Source: Rotaria sordida
Taxonomy: Eukaryota; Rotifera; Eurotatoria; Philodinida; Philodinidae
DNA: 64,000 bases
Assembly: GCA_905250125.1 (NCBI GenBank)
Contig: CAJNOL010000892.1
Location: 1-64,000 of the forward strand
Direction of reading: 5' to 3'
Shown here: positions 50,401 to 62,908 of the stretch, piece after piece
Layout: every line of letters starts with the position of its first letter
How positions within the stretch are numbered: position 1 is the first letter of the stretch
The notes under the pieces: generated by a model
What the model saw: only the letters and a program-made list of their open reading frames with translations
Database searches by the model: none
Told to the model about the DNA's origin: nothing
Translations under genes and position numbers: made by a program

Positions 50401-53400
50401 GTACAATTCAACGAGAATGGTATGAAGTATGTATTCATATAATTTAAATAATTAGTTTTTTTCAATTAAATTTTAAAAAAATATATATTCTAGGCTGAAG
50501 AAGCTAAGTATCAAAGAATTCTTGATGATACTTTTGCTAATTCTAAAAGTTCAGCATATGCTAAAGATAAAAATTGGCTTGATTCACCATGGAAAAATTT
50601 CTTTACTTCGAAAGGTCCTTTTCCATATCCAGAAACTGGAGTATCGGAAGAAACACTTAAAACTATTGGCATTAAAGCACACGAATTACCCCAAGGTTTT
50701 GTTCTTCATCGTGGTCTAATACGTGTTTTTGAAAAACGTTCTGAAATGTTACAAGAACGTGAAGTTGATTGGGGATTAGCTGAATCAATGGCTATAGGTA
50801 GTGTTTTACTTGATGGTAATCATGTTCGTCTTAGTGGACAAGATGTTGAACGTGGAACATTTTCTCATCGTCATCATGTTTTACATGATCAAGAAAAAGA
50901 TCTAGTTTTTCATATACCGATGAATTATCTTTCTCCAACACAAGGTCATTATTCAATATGTAATAGTTCATTATCAGAATTTGCTGCATTGGGTTTTGAA
51001 CTTGGATATTCAATAACAAATCCAAATTCACTTATTATGTGGGAAGCACAATTTGGTAGGAATAAAAGCAAATCTTGTTCTTGTTTTTTGAAAGATTTTT
51101 TTGTAAAATTAAATTTAGGCGATTTTGCGAATAATGCTCAATGTATTATTGATCAATTTATTTGTAGTGGACAAGCTAAATGGGTTCGTCAAAGTGGTCT
51201 TGTCCTTCTTTTACCTCATGGATATGAAGGACAAGGTCCTGAACATTCATCAGCACGATTAGAACGATTTTTACAGGTAAATTTATGCAAAGATTATTCA
51301 CAATTCAAAATAGAGTAATAGATGATCATCAATTGAATGTTTTTTATTGGTGTACAAATCTATGCAATTAGTTTTGATTCATATCATTCAAATCGGACAA
51401 AAGTTCTTCGGTATACCAACAATTAACTGGCGGTAGTTTTTGATATTTGAATGATCGACTATCTTCTGATCACCATTCTACTGCAATATGCCAATAGGTT
51501 TTTTTTTTCTCCGATCGGCAATCTGCTGCCGATATACTAGAGGTACTTGTGAGATATATTGTTAGTAGTGTGAACTAATGTGTAACATGAGAATTTTCAA
51601 ATCAGTTTTGAAAATTTTAATCATAGAGTAAAATAATAATTAGTTTTTTAATAGAAAAATATGGATTGATATTATTTTGAAAAGTTTAAAATAGTAAAAA
51701 AGATACTAATGAATTTAGATTATTATACAAAAAAAATGCAATTATGATTATGGTCCTACATGACCGTTGTGACTCATGATTACCATGATCATGGCCGTAA
51801 CTGTAGTTAATTTTTTTTACGAAGGCCATGATTATAACTGTGACTATACTTTCATCATGGAGATTCATGGTTGTTAAAATAGCCCTACATCCTATATTTC
51901 TATTAACTGATCAGATGTTCTACAACACAAATGACCTCATTTTTATTTCACCTAGACGCAGTATCTGCAGTGACTTGTTATATGTAATAGATGACATACA
52001 TAAATCATACATAATATAATCATAATTTATATTTTGACAAATAATAATGACAAAATAAATGTCAATCTTTAAATGTATAATCGTTTTCGTTTTGTTTCGT
52101 GAGGTTAACAGAAATATCTTTGATTAGATTAATTTTGTTTTCTTTTCTTTCACTTCAATAGATTCTTATCGTTTTTATTCATATAATCGATATAATAAAT
52201 CTTTGTCAATAATACATATAGTTTATTTGTTATATTTCAATTACTGTGTTGTTCTACATGTTCGTGCAATAATATCTAAATCGATCGAATGCAATTGAAT
52301 ATTATTTGCACTAATAATAAAATAGATTTCAATAAATTTGATCAATTGATACCTAATCGAGTGTTTCTAAATTTGATTTTTATTGAAATCTATTCATAAA
52401 TTTCACATATATATATATATTAAATATTTACGGCGGAATTAAAATTTTCATTTGATATCAATTAGAATGAAATTTTACTTTAAAAATTTGTCCTTTTTTA
52501 TTAACTTTCTTTTTTATATTACAAAATATATTTTAGTTAGCCAGTGAAGATGAAGATCGTGTAACTGAAATCAAAGAAACAAAATATCATCACCATACCG
52601 ATCTGGCTATGTCTCAATTAGATGATACAAATTTGATAATAGCAAATATAACAACACCAGCTAATTATTTTCATATTCTTCGTCGTCAATTAGCTTTACC
52701 TTTTCGTAAACCTTTAATAATCATGTCACCAAAATCTTTACTTCGATTACCTGCATGTCGTTCAACATTTGATGAAATGATAACTGGTAAATAATAATAT
52801 TGATTTCATTATATATATTTCTTTTCTTTTTTTTTTTTTGTGTATGTTTTTAGGTACAAGTTTTAAACGTATTCATCCTGAAGGTGGTGCTGCAACAGAA
52901 AATCCTGATGGAGTTAAAAAAATAATATTTTGTTCTGGAAAAACTTATTATGATTTAATTGAAGAACGTCATAAAAATAAACTTGATTTCGAAATAGCTA
53001 TTGCACGTATTGAACAATTATGTCCATTTCCATTCGATTTAATTCGTGAAGAACTTGAAAAATATAAAAATGCAAAAGTATGTTTTGCACAAGAAGAACA
53101 TAAAAATATGGGACCAGTGAGTTATTTTATTTTATTTCAAAATAAATTATTTCATAACAATAAAAAAATCTTTTTTTTTTTTTAGTATACATACTGTAAA
53201 CCACGTCTTGCGTGTCTTCTCCGTTCAATGGATGATCCACGAGCTGCTGAAATCAAGTAATTTTTTATTTTTATTTTTTTTTGTTTTTGAAATTTTTTTT
53301 GCTTAAAACTTTTCTATTCTTACAGCACATGGTAAGTGTGTAATTTGTATTAAATACTGTAATAATATTTGGTATACCCTAGTAGTCTCTAGAGCATGTG

Positions 53401-53695
53401 TTCACTAATGAATCGGCATCTGCATGTTCTTTTTGTTAATCGTTTTTTTTTTGTTTTGATTTGAAGTTTAGATATTTATATTTGAGAAAACAAGATATGC
53501 TCATGACGGTTCATTTGTGTTTTTGATTTTTTTTTTTGTTAATATATATTATTCATTGTTATATAATTATTCTTTTTTTTTAATTTTTTCTTTAGTTATG
53601 CTGGAAGAGATTCAGCAGCATCAACAGCAGCTGGTATTAAATCAAGCCATTATTTAGAACAAAAGACATATATGGAACAAGCAATGGCTCTTTAA
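47453..53695 (+). CDS. OGDH: 2-oxoglutarate dehydrogenase E1 component
   Basis: Nineteen exons starting at 47453, 47696, 48045, 48498, 48674, 48894, 49112, 49510, 49702, 49967, 50209, 50336, 50494, 51119, 52537, 52854, 53186, 53326 (6-nt micro-exon) and 53596 encode 1030 residues (human 1023). A mitochondrial targeting peptide (basic, Ser-rich, about 1-40) precedes [20 protein letters not shown], the E1o N-terminal signature. Further landmarks are [24 protein letters not shown], the ThDP-binding stretch [13 protein letters not shown]...[57 protein letters not shown] and [13 protein letters not shown]. It catalyses the ThDP-dependent decarboxylation step of the TCA-cycle 2-oxoglutarate dehydrogenase complex. 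AATAAA lies about 200 bp after the stop. Intron 14 is 1260 bp; the rest are short. Confidence 0.95.
51277..52536. other. Long intron 14 of OGDH
   Basis: At about 51740-51860 are degenerate CCGTGAC/GTGACT/GGCCATGAT units resembling the patch at 28.05 kb, and at about 52325-52393 a short inverted repeat (ATAGATTTCAATAAA against TTTATTGAAATCTAT). No exon found. Confidence 0.5.
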
Positions 53696-54239
53696 ATCAT
53701 TAGTGAACAATTATTCTTTTTATATCCACTTGAATTAAATTTGTTTAGTTTTGTTTTTCTTCTTCTTCTCATATCCTTTATTTATCCATGTCAGTAAGAA
53801 AAACTAATAGATTCTATATATCAGCCAGAAATGTCCTACTTCCACATAGAAATATTTGATATATACATATATAAGTTTTATTATTTTCTATGGTCAAATA
53901 AAAAACAAAAAAAAAAAGAAAGAAAGAAAGAATAATCAAGCAGATCATGCTGTCCCATATCGTTCCCATTCATATATTGAGAAGCTAATCTATCTACAAT
54001 TAATTTTGTTGAAAAATGCACTTTAAAAACAAAAAAAAAAAAATATTTCTTTCTCAAGCAACGTAAAACAAAGCATAACCGTAAGAAAAAAGAGAGAATA
54101 AATATCTGAACAAAACGCTAGCAAGAAAAAAAAAAGAAGAAAGAAAATGAAATGGAGAACGATTAAACTTTGGCATTTACACAAAAAAAAAAAAAAAAAA
54201 AAAGATAATTTATGTTCGAATTTAGTTTAAATTATTTAT
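53696..54239. other. Convergent 3' region, OGDH / orphan proline-rich gene
   Basis: AT-rich 3' UTR and intergenic sequence between two genes facing each other, with poly-A tracts near 53905-53930, 54030 and 54184-54203. It contains the OGDH poly(A) signal near 53895. Confidence 0.6.
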
Positions 54240-57200
54240 TTAAATTAAACCAGGTGGTTTAAAAGGTGACCGAAATTTTGTTGTATAACTACTTTCAATA
54301 ATTTGTGGTGTTGTTGGTTCAGAAAATTGAGCTGTACAACCAAATATTCCAGATGTATCAACAAGAATTTCACGTGGTTTTGATGTTGGTCGAACAATAA
54401 CACGACTTTTTTCACGTTGACGACCAGCAGCTGTATCACAATCGAATGAACCACATGGTTTTGATAATGTACCTCAAGAAAATTAAAAAATATATATAAA
54501 AAACAAAAAAATAATAATTTAAATATGTAGTATTTTATTTATAAGCAAAATAAAATTTTTGAAGTTCAATTCAAATTCTTTAAACTATGAAAGAAAAATA
54601 TTTTTCATTATCGATTATATGATATTAATCTTTGTATTTTATGGTTGTATTCAATTTTCGAAAAGATCATCGTCCTAGACTAATCTTCATTATGATTAAA
54701 CATGCACATCAAACTCAATTTGAATATTTCGAACTTATCTTATTACAATAAACTGTCGCGTCATAAATATAGAAGGATGTCTGACTTTGATTACTAAACA
54801 AAGACGGATTCAGTAAACTATATGGATTTTTTTTAATTAACTCTAGTTTAACAATGTTACTGAAATACATTCTCTAGTATCATTTGCTTACTTGAATTTT
54901 CTACTGACAGAAAAATATTATGGCAAAAAACGACTCAAATGGTTTGGGTACATGCCTAATTATGATCTTAATAATGTTTAACATTATTTTCCAGAAAGAA
55001 AATTATAAATTTTGTATTTTTCAAATAAACTGTACAGGAACAAAAAATTTCTTCGAATAGTTGCCGTTTTATTTTAGAAATCCGCTTAATAAAAGATGAT
55101 AAAAATTATTATACTTTTTCTAGATATCAATGTATACTAATCTATCAAAGTTTTTTTTTTTTTGTTTTGTTCGTTATTTTCTTCATCAACCAAGCAAATC
55201 TAATGAAAAATCACCAGAATTGAACTAACATTAATATAGAAATTTGACAGCTAGAATGACAAAAATTAACTCATTTATATCCAGCTAAAAGCAATATTTA
55301 CAAAGAATCGAAAAGCATCTCAAGAGATCTGATTAATAATACAAATTTTTTTCTTTTTGTTTTATCAAGGTTAAAAATGTCAAAAAAAAAACCTCATTAA
55401 GGATATAAAAGTGATAGAGCAAAAGAAATGAATTTGTCTAATTAAGGTCAAAAGAAAAAAACTATGTAATAATCAAAGATGAATTTAGAATGAACATTAA
55501 AAATAAGGTCAGTGAAGCAGTATATCAAAACATGCAATCGATAATTACCAAATAAAAAAAAAAGATAATACATATATATATATATATAAAAAACAAGCAT
55601 TACCATTGCGAGCATGCATTCGTTGCACAAAATCTTTGTGATATGCTTTCTTGCTAGCTCGATGATGCTGTTTTTCGACAAAACCATCATCTATGATGAA
55701 GAGGATGCACAAAAGCATAGTATAAGCAAATTTATCAAAGCAAGAAGAAAATGAAAAGGAAGAAAAAAAAATCAATAACACACTAAATAAGAAATCATTA
55801 TCAATATGTATATATATATAAAGGAAGAGAAGCAACAATTGCTGATAGCTACCATCAAAGAAGCGTGAAAGCGGTCGTTTCATTGTTGCACTATTTTTAC
55901 TACCTGCTCCACCGTCTTCAAAAATAAAAAGATGGAAATAAATATCAAAAATGTATTTCATTTAGTTCTGACCTGTACTTGATGCTGAATCACGTCGTAC
56001 ATTTTCAGTTTTTTCAAATCGTTCGATTACTTGAGTTTCTAAATAAAACAAATCATATGAATATTATTTAATGAACTATGAAATTTTTTTTATTACCTGT
56101 AACACATAATGGTCGTTTCGGTAAACCGGCTGTTGTTGTACCAGTTTCTCTAGTTTGAGGACGAGCTAATAAAAAAAAAAAATTTTTTTTTTTTCTATGA
56201 AATTTTTCTTTGAAAATATTTTTACATTGTTTTGGTGGAAGCGGTGGTGGTGGTATGTAAAGATCGTCAGTTGATGTTGTTGCATCTTGACGAATAATTC
56301 TTGGTGGTTGTTTACGTTCAACTATTCAATCATAGATATCAAATGAATAGAAGAAAAAACAACAAAAACAAAAAAATTATTTATTACTTGGAATAACACG
56401 ATCTGGAATTTTAAGATCATAATTAAAATTATAATTAAAATGTTCTTCATGATGTTCATCATATTTTGACCATCGATTTTCTTGTTGCTGTTGTTGTTGC
56501 TGATTAAAACCTAAAATAAAATGTTTAATAACATTTATAAATATGTTTCAACTTATTGATTTGACACTTGAACGAGAAAAAAAAGAAACGAATATGAAAA
56601 TTTTTAATTTTTACCTGTTGATTCTTTATGTAAATCATAACAAGATGAAGGACGTGTACGTATTTTAACTTGTCGTACAGTTGGTGATGGTGTACGTACA
56701 AATGAAACCATATAAGGTGGTGCCAGACGTGGTTGTTGTTCTTCTATCGTTACTGTTTCTATATAGTTTTATAAAGAAAACAAGTTAAGTTTTTTTTTTA
56801 TATTTATTAACTATTAACTATTAATTTTTCTTGTCTCTTTTTTTTGTGTATATATTTTATTTTACCTATTTTTTCAACAAGTATTTCCCTTGAACGAGCA
56901 CGATTTAATGATCGACATAGTGGTGGTGGTGGTGGTGGTGGTGGTGGAGAAAAACAATACGTATTAAAACAAACATTTGGATAGTGTACACCTTTTGTTT
57001 TTGATTTTTAAACGAAATTAAAAAAAAAAAATATATATATATATAATCGAATGAATCTTTATTTTAACATACTATAACACTCTCGTTTATATCTTCGACC
57101 AGATGAACGACTTCGATGATGTTGATGTTGATGTTGATGTTGATGTTGATGTTGTTGTTGTTGATGATGACGATGACGAAGTGATGCAAAATCACTTTCT

Positions 57201-58843
57201 ACACATGGAATATCATCAAAAAATGATGTTGGTTGAAGTTCAAATGGATCAAATGGTTCTGTTAAAGCGACTGATAATGGTCGACCATGACGATGTTGTG
57301 TATAACACATATTATTACATTCATCATCCCATAGAAAACTACCCATTAGACAACTTGGTTGTTGAAACCAATCTAGAGATAAGAAGAAAGATATGAAAAA
57401 GAAAAATATCAAATTGTTTATTCTAATTTTGTAATCGATGATAATATTTCAATATTAAATATCATCGAAATATATATGTCTATATAATATTCTTCAAATA
57501 GTATATGTATCATAACAAATAAAAAACGAAGAAAAACCGCAGCTGAAATTATTGCAAAAATCACAAGATAAGAATGCAAAGGAAAGAAAAACCAACATTT
57601 TTTTCTTTTTGGTAATATATTGTTGAGAGGAAACGTGCACTCACTATCTCTCTCTCTCTCTCTCTCTCGTTCTCTTCAATTTGACGCTGAATAAAAAAAA
57701 TACTGATGATGGGAATGCAAATATGTGCAACATACACATACAATAAGATGTGATTTTATTACAAGGAGCTTGTATATGCGCTAACTAAGGGAAACGCATA
57801 TAACCCTTCGATAATGTTGTCGGGTGTGTAAAGTTGATCCGGAGCAAATGTTCTTTATATTTCTGTGGTTTGTGTATGTTTGTGCTTATATATACGGACT
57901 TTTTCTTTTTTCCTTCATTCTTTTTTTTCCTTCTCTCTCTTCTTCTGTCAAAAATTTCGTGCTCTTTCCAGTAGAAAATAATCTTTTATATGAGTAACTA
58001 GCACATGCATTTTTCTTTTTTTGACTATATCAGTTTGGCATTCGTTCGATTTTCTTAAGTGTGTGTGTGTGTGTTTTCAAATTATGTTAACACGTTGATG
58101 AAGTACGTGTCAATTATACTTTTTTACAATGATCAATCAAGATGTAACAGTTCCTCACATAGTTTTGTATTTATATATATATATAATATATATTGATAAT
58201 CTCTTGAGATGTAGTGAAGAGCGTGTATGTGTATAAGTGCTTACGGGTGCAGTTGCAAAGTAAAAATTCAAGGTCAAATGTGTAGAAGATATACGAACCT
58301 CGTTATTTGCAAATCGGATCTTTGATTATCATATACGCGAAAGAAAAAATAGACGTTACCCGATTTATTTTATCATTCATATAAATAGCTACTGTTATTG
58401 TTTACTTCAAATAGCAGTCTAGCTAAACGTCAAAGAGCCTAATCTTCTCAATTGTATATTTTTTTTCTCACTTTTTATTTCTCTTCCCACACTAATGCTG
58501 CCCATCTTTATTCTTTTCATTTTGATTCTATTCTTTTGTTTCTTTACAAAGAGATAAGCGTTTGTTGTTCTCTCTGTAGCTCTTTCTCTCTCTCTCTCTC
58601 TGTCTCTCTCTGTCTCTCTCTTTTTTCTTTTTCTCTTTACTGTCTAAATATGTGAATGGTACTTATAGGATTCACCTTCAACAAGAAAAAAAAACCTACA
58701 ATAATATCAAAACATCAATGACGATGATTATGATCACTATTGTAATTCAGGTGTGTATATGTAATGACAACAAGAAAAATGTAATGTTAAACTACTCACA
58801 TACCAGATCTATATGATGGTGACGGCTTTTGATGTCGAGACAT
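54240..58843 (-). CDS. Orphan Pro/Gln/Ser-rich protein, 11 exons all split in phase 1
   Basis: Exons 58843-58804, 57372-57073, 56991-56866, 56758-56615, 56510-56388, 56321-56226, 56165-56097, 56038-55973, 55915-55853, 55690-55604 and 54472-54240 join without a stop into 448 residues. Every intron is phase 1 and every internal exon is a multiple of three, so any could be skipped in frame. The protein starts MSRHQKPSPSYRS. It carries a His/Gln run coded by a CAT/CAA microsatellite (57120-57168), an eight-Pro run, a QQQQQQQ run and PPPPLPPK (an SH3-ligand-like site). The tail is rich in Arg/Thr and ends FKPPGLI. No globular domain or TM is seen; it is probably a disordered scaffold or cytoskeletal adaptor. 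I do not recognise the family. Intron 1 is 1431 bp and CT-repeat rich. Confidence 0.7.
57647..57669. repeat. (CT)n microsatellite in intron 1 of the orphan gene
   Basis: Perfect TC tract of about 22 bp; a second, interrupted CT/GT tract lies at about 58577-58622 in the same intron. Confidence 0.85.
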
Positions 58844-60916
58844 TTCTTCTTGAAAATTAACAAACGAAACGAAAAGGGAGGACCTTGTTATGTCTCTTTT
58901 CTTCTTTTTCTATTTACTTGTAGATTGAGAATGAAGAGAAGAAAAAAAGAAAACGAAAGTTATGATCGTTTTCGGTAGAGATCAGTATGCGCTGATTGTG
59001 GGTGTATGAATATCAAATGCACGTTAAAGTTGTTTCAATATCGATTTTGATTATATCTTTCAATTTTTTTTTCTTGTTCGATCATTTTTTTTGAAAACGA
59101 ATATATATATATATATATATTTATTATATACTAAAAATTCATTATGATCGATTTTAATATATATATGAATAAACGATTTTTAAAGTCTTCGTCTGTCATT
59201 CTTTTTTTTTTGCTTTATCGAATAAACAATAAACAGGAGCAATATTCTCAATCGTCATCACTATTACATTCATATTTGTTCCAATATTATAGTCAAAAAT
59301 AAGTTATGCTATGAATGATTGATTTATGTATATACGAAATTGTTGCTTGCTTATTACCAAAAATTTGTTACCATAAATTTTCAAGGATATACGTGCATGC
59401 ACGTTATATACACAGATGTTTAAAAGAATCTTGATTTCGTTATTTCAATATTGTCATATATTAAATATCACTCGAGAAAATAAAAAATAACAATAAATAT
59501 ATGTCGTTTTCACATAAATTAAATAGAAAGATTATGATTTTTTGTGCAATAAAAAAAAATGTATGCATTATATAATGAACAAATAAAAGCATTTTTTTTT
59601 TGTTATCAATTGACACTGATTTTAGACATTTTTTAAAAATATAATATAAAAAGATTTTTTTTATGATAAGGAAGTCAAAGAACTGATTCTTTGACAAATA
59701 TAATTAATAAAATTATTTAAATAAACGTAACCAAAATTGTTTATTTTCTTGTTCTTTTACTTTTTTAATCGTTCTTTCATCATAGACCAATTCAAACAAA
59801 CGATAATTTTACACTTCAAGGAAAGCACTTTTTTTATGTGATGTTTTACGAAAAAAAAAAGAATATGTCTCGCTTGAATTTTAAATGAAATTAACCTATG
59901 TCATGTATATGTCATAGTTAACATGAGAAAAATAATTGCCTATAGAATTTGTTTAAAAAATATTATTTGATGTTAAAGTTACGATTGATCGAAAAATTTT
60001 TGTTGTTAATGAAAAAAAACCAGTCAAGTTTTCAAGGTTTAACATGTAAATTTTTTTCTAAGGTCTTTACCATTTGTTTAATTCTCTTTTGTAAAGAAAC
60101 AATGAAAACAAACAAATCAATTACGAAAGAATACTTGATGCATTCTATTTCTTCTAATATTAAAAATTAAAAGAAATAAATTTACAAAAAAAAATTTTTC
60201 TCTAAAAGTTTATGAAAAAAAAACACAGAATAGTGAAGCATGCTTTCCTGAATAATGTGTTCTTCATTGTTCTTTTCCTTTTTTTTTTTTTTAATAAAAT
60301 TCCTCTTCTGAGTTTGATCAAAGCTTAACATAATGCATCTTGAGCTTCCACTTATACTGAATAATATACATTGCGAAGTAACTATATGAACGAGGCAATT
60401 AATTTGTTCCGTGCAAAATTAAAATGCATGTTAGAAGGAAATTCAAGGTTCAGAAAACTGATTTAATACTTTTTTTTTCTTCAAACCACACATCATAACA
60501 TTCCAATTTATTTAATTCATCTCTATTCTTTTGTGTATGGCCAAATAGAAGTGTTGTATAACAAAGAAAAAAAAAAAAGAAAAAAGAAAAAAAATAGAAA
60601 TACATTTCTGTTTGAATGTTTAAGTACAACAAATAAAAGATAAGCGAAAAGAAAAAGGAAAAAAAATCAAATGGAGTTATGCGATCAGGGAAACGAGAAA
60701 AAAAATCAATTCGTCTATCACAAAAGAAAAGAAAGACAATAGTTTAATTCTTAATGAACAGGAAAGAAAAAAGAAAAAAAGGTATTTATGCGGTAGGTTG
60801 AAACCCTTTCGTACAACACATTTGTATGCAAGTGAACGAGAACGAACAGGATAATAATTAAAGATCATTTATAAGAACAAAGAAAAAAAGAAAAAAAAAA
60901 TTTAATTAACAACGTA
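58844..60916. other. Intergenic between the orphan gene and the NHL gene
   Basis: About 2.1 kb, AT-rich, with (AT)n at 59102-59121 and A-rich tracts near 60560-60780. Probably holds the orphan gene's promoter and the NHL gene's 3' UTR. Small ORFs (for example 59949-60170) have no similarity or splice context. Confidence 0.5.
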
Positions 60917-62908
60917 TTAATAATAATGATGATTTAAATCACTGCTAGCCATTTCTAAACCTTCACCTAATTTATAAACATAAATTTTATAATCTTTCGA
61001 TGCCATTGCTAATTCATCATTATATCCGACAGCAACATCGAAACATTGAGCATGTTTCATAAGCTAGAAAAAAAAAATTATAAATCAATAATTAAGAATT
61101 TTCTGTTTGTTTTTTTTTACTGCAAAAATACTTACTGAATAATGTGAGTATTTTTTATTTCCATCATAATCATATGTTGATACGTTAAAATTTTCATGAT
61201 TATCTACAACAATAAGTTCACGACGCGGTTGATTCTAAAAAAAAAAAATGAACAGCAGCAAAATTATCAACACAGAAAATTAACAATAACAAAACTTACA
61301 ATTCGACAAGCAATTGGATACGTAATTCCAGCTCCAATATTTTTCAAATGTTTACCGGTATAATCAAATACTCGAACAAAATGTGATTCATTATCGCTAA
61401 CATAGAGTTCATGTCGATCATTGACACAGACACTTGTCGGAAAACTCAAATGATCGCGTAAATCACATTCACCCCATATACGACCTGATGTTGCATCATA
61501 AATATGTACTAAAATTAAACAAAAAAAAACAAACAAAAATCAGATATTCTTTTATTTTTTCAAATAATATTTCTAAAGATTTATATTACCTTTCATTATT
61601 TTTGATTCAATAACAATAATTCGACCTTGTTGATCAATACAAATAGCTCTTGGACTTTCAAGATCATTACCGAAACGACGAATAAATTGACCATTTCGAT
61701 CAAATATTTGTATCATCGGTCGAGGTGAACGTTGTACCATAACAAGCTAAATTAATATGAATCGAAATCATTTTTATTAAAAAGAGATGAAAAAACCAAT
61801 AATAATAATAATAATAAATCTTACTAAATCATGTCCAGGTAAAACAGCAATACGATATGGATAAAGTAATGCACCAGGTCTTGTTCCAGCTTGACCAAAT
61901 TTTAATATACATTCTCGTCGAATAGGATCAAAAAGTTTAACTTGACTTGAATTAGTATCAACAACTGAAATTGTTCCATCTGATAAAAAAGCAATACCAT
62001 TTGGTTCAAGAAATTCATTTATACCACGACCATAACCACCAAATTTATATTCATCTAACAAAAATTAAAAAAAAAACTCAAATGAAAAAAAGATATCTTT
62101 CAATTAATAATTTATTTACATGATGTAGAATATCTTAATGATGTTTGATTAGATGATCGAGTTAAACGACGACATGATTGATCTATAGGTCGATTTGTTA
62201 TTGATTGAGAATTTGATATAAAAGCTGGTTCATTTTCCATATGAAATTCAGCTGCAGATGGATCAAGTATTGATGAATGTTTTAATCGATGATTAAATGG
62301 TGATGGTTCATATGAATGATAACCACTTGTACTTACAAGTAAATCATTTGATGATGATGATCCAGTTAAAGCTTCTAAAATAATGAAATGTTTTTATTTT
62401 TGTTCATAAGAAAATAAAATTTCATTATTTTTTCTTTTTTTTTTTTGATTTTACCAAAATTTATTCCAGCTTGTTCAATAATTGAAAATATTTCATCATG
62501 ATTACCATCAATACTTGTACAACCATTTCCATTTAATGATGATTCATTTAAACTTGTATTAGCACTACTATGACGAAGTAAATAATTATTATTAATTGAT
62601 GATGGATTAAGCATATGAGATCGATTTGGTTCAAATAATTCTCGACATTCAGTCCATGCATCAGTTTCATTTTCATCATTATCAATTGTTATAGTTGGTG
62701 CACCTTAAATAAAAAAAAAAAAAATGTAAAACAAATACAAAAAACAAAGAAAGATTCTTTGTTTACTACTAAGTAATTTCCATCGACGATCATCATCAAT
62801 AATATTATTAAGTTGAAGTTTTTTATTAGTAACATCCGAAAAATGTACACGAATAGGTGATGATGATGATAATGAACAAGAATTAATAGAAGATTTCATT
62901 TCACTCAT
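60917..62908 (-). CDS. Brat/NCL-1-like NHL-repeat protein lacking RING and B-boxes
   Basis: Eight exons (62908-62767, 62703-62455, 62374-62120, 62054-61825, 61746-61590, 61508-61300, 61234-61136, 61063-60917) encode 495 residues. Residues 1-215 are Ser/Asn-rich and disordered. Residues 216-485 form a six-bladed NHL propeller of the Brat/NCL-1/TRIM2-3 type: YKFGGYGRGINEFLEPNGIA, VVDTNSSQVKLFD, IQIFDRNGQFIRRFG, IIVIESKIMKV, LYVSDNESHFVRVFDYTGKH, then ITYP and KHAQCFDVAV...MASKDYKIYVYKLGE. In Drosophila Brat this propeller binds RNA and represses translation with Pumilio/Nanos. The start ATG follows AT-rich non-coding DNA and no RING, B-box or coiled coil lies upstream in the window. The C-terminal SDLNHHYY is unique. 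A post-transcriptional repressor role is inferred. Confidence 0.85.

Noticed and set aside
52838-52853. Plus-strand start of an ORF directly before OGDH exon 16
   Set aside because: These codons are intron sequence ending at the TAG acceptor; the exon begins at 52854.
55448-55961. Minus-strand ORFs of 80 and 138 codons
   Set aside because: They run through introns of the orphan Pro-rich gene; only the parts at 55604-55690 and 55853-55915 fit the spliced frame.
57103-57396. Plus-strand 97-codon Asp/Val-rich ORF
   Set aside because: Antisense shadow of the His/Gln microsatellite in exon 2 of the orphan gene.
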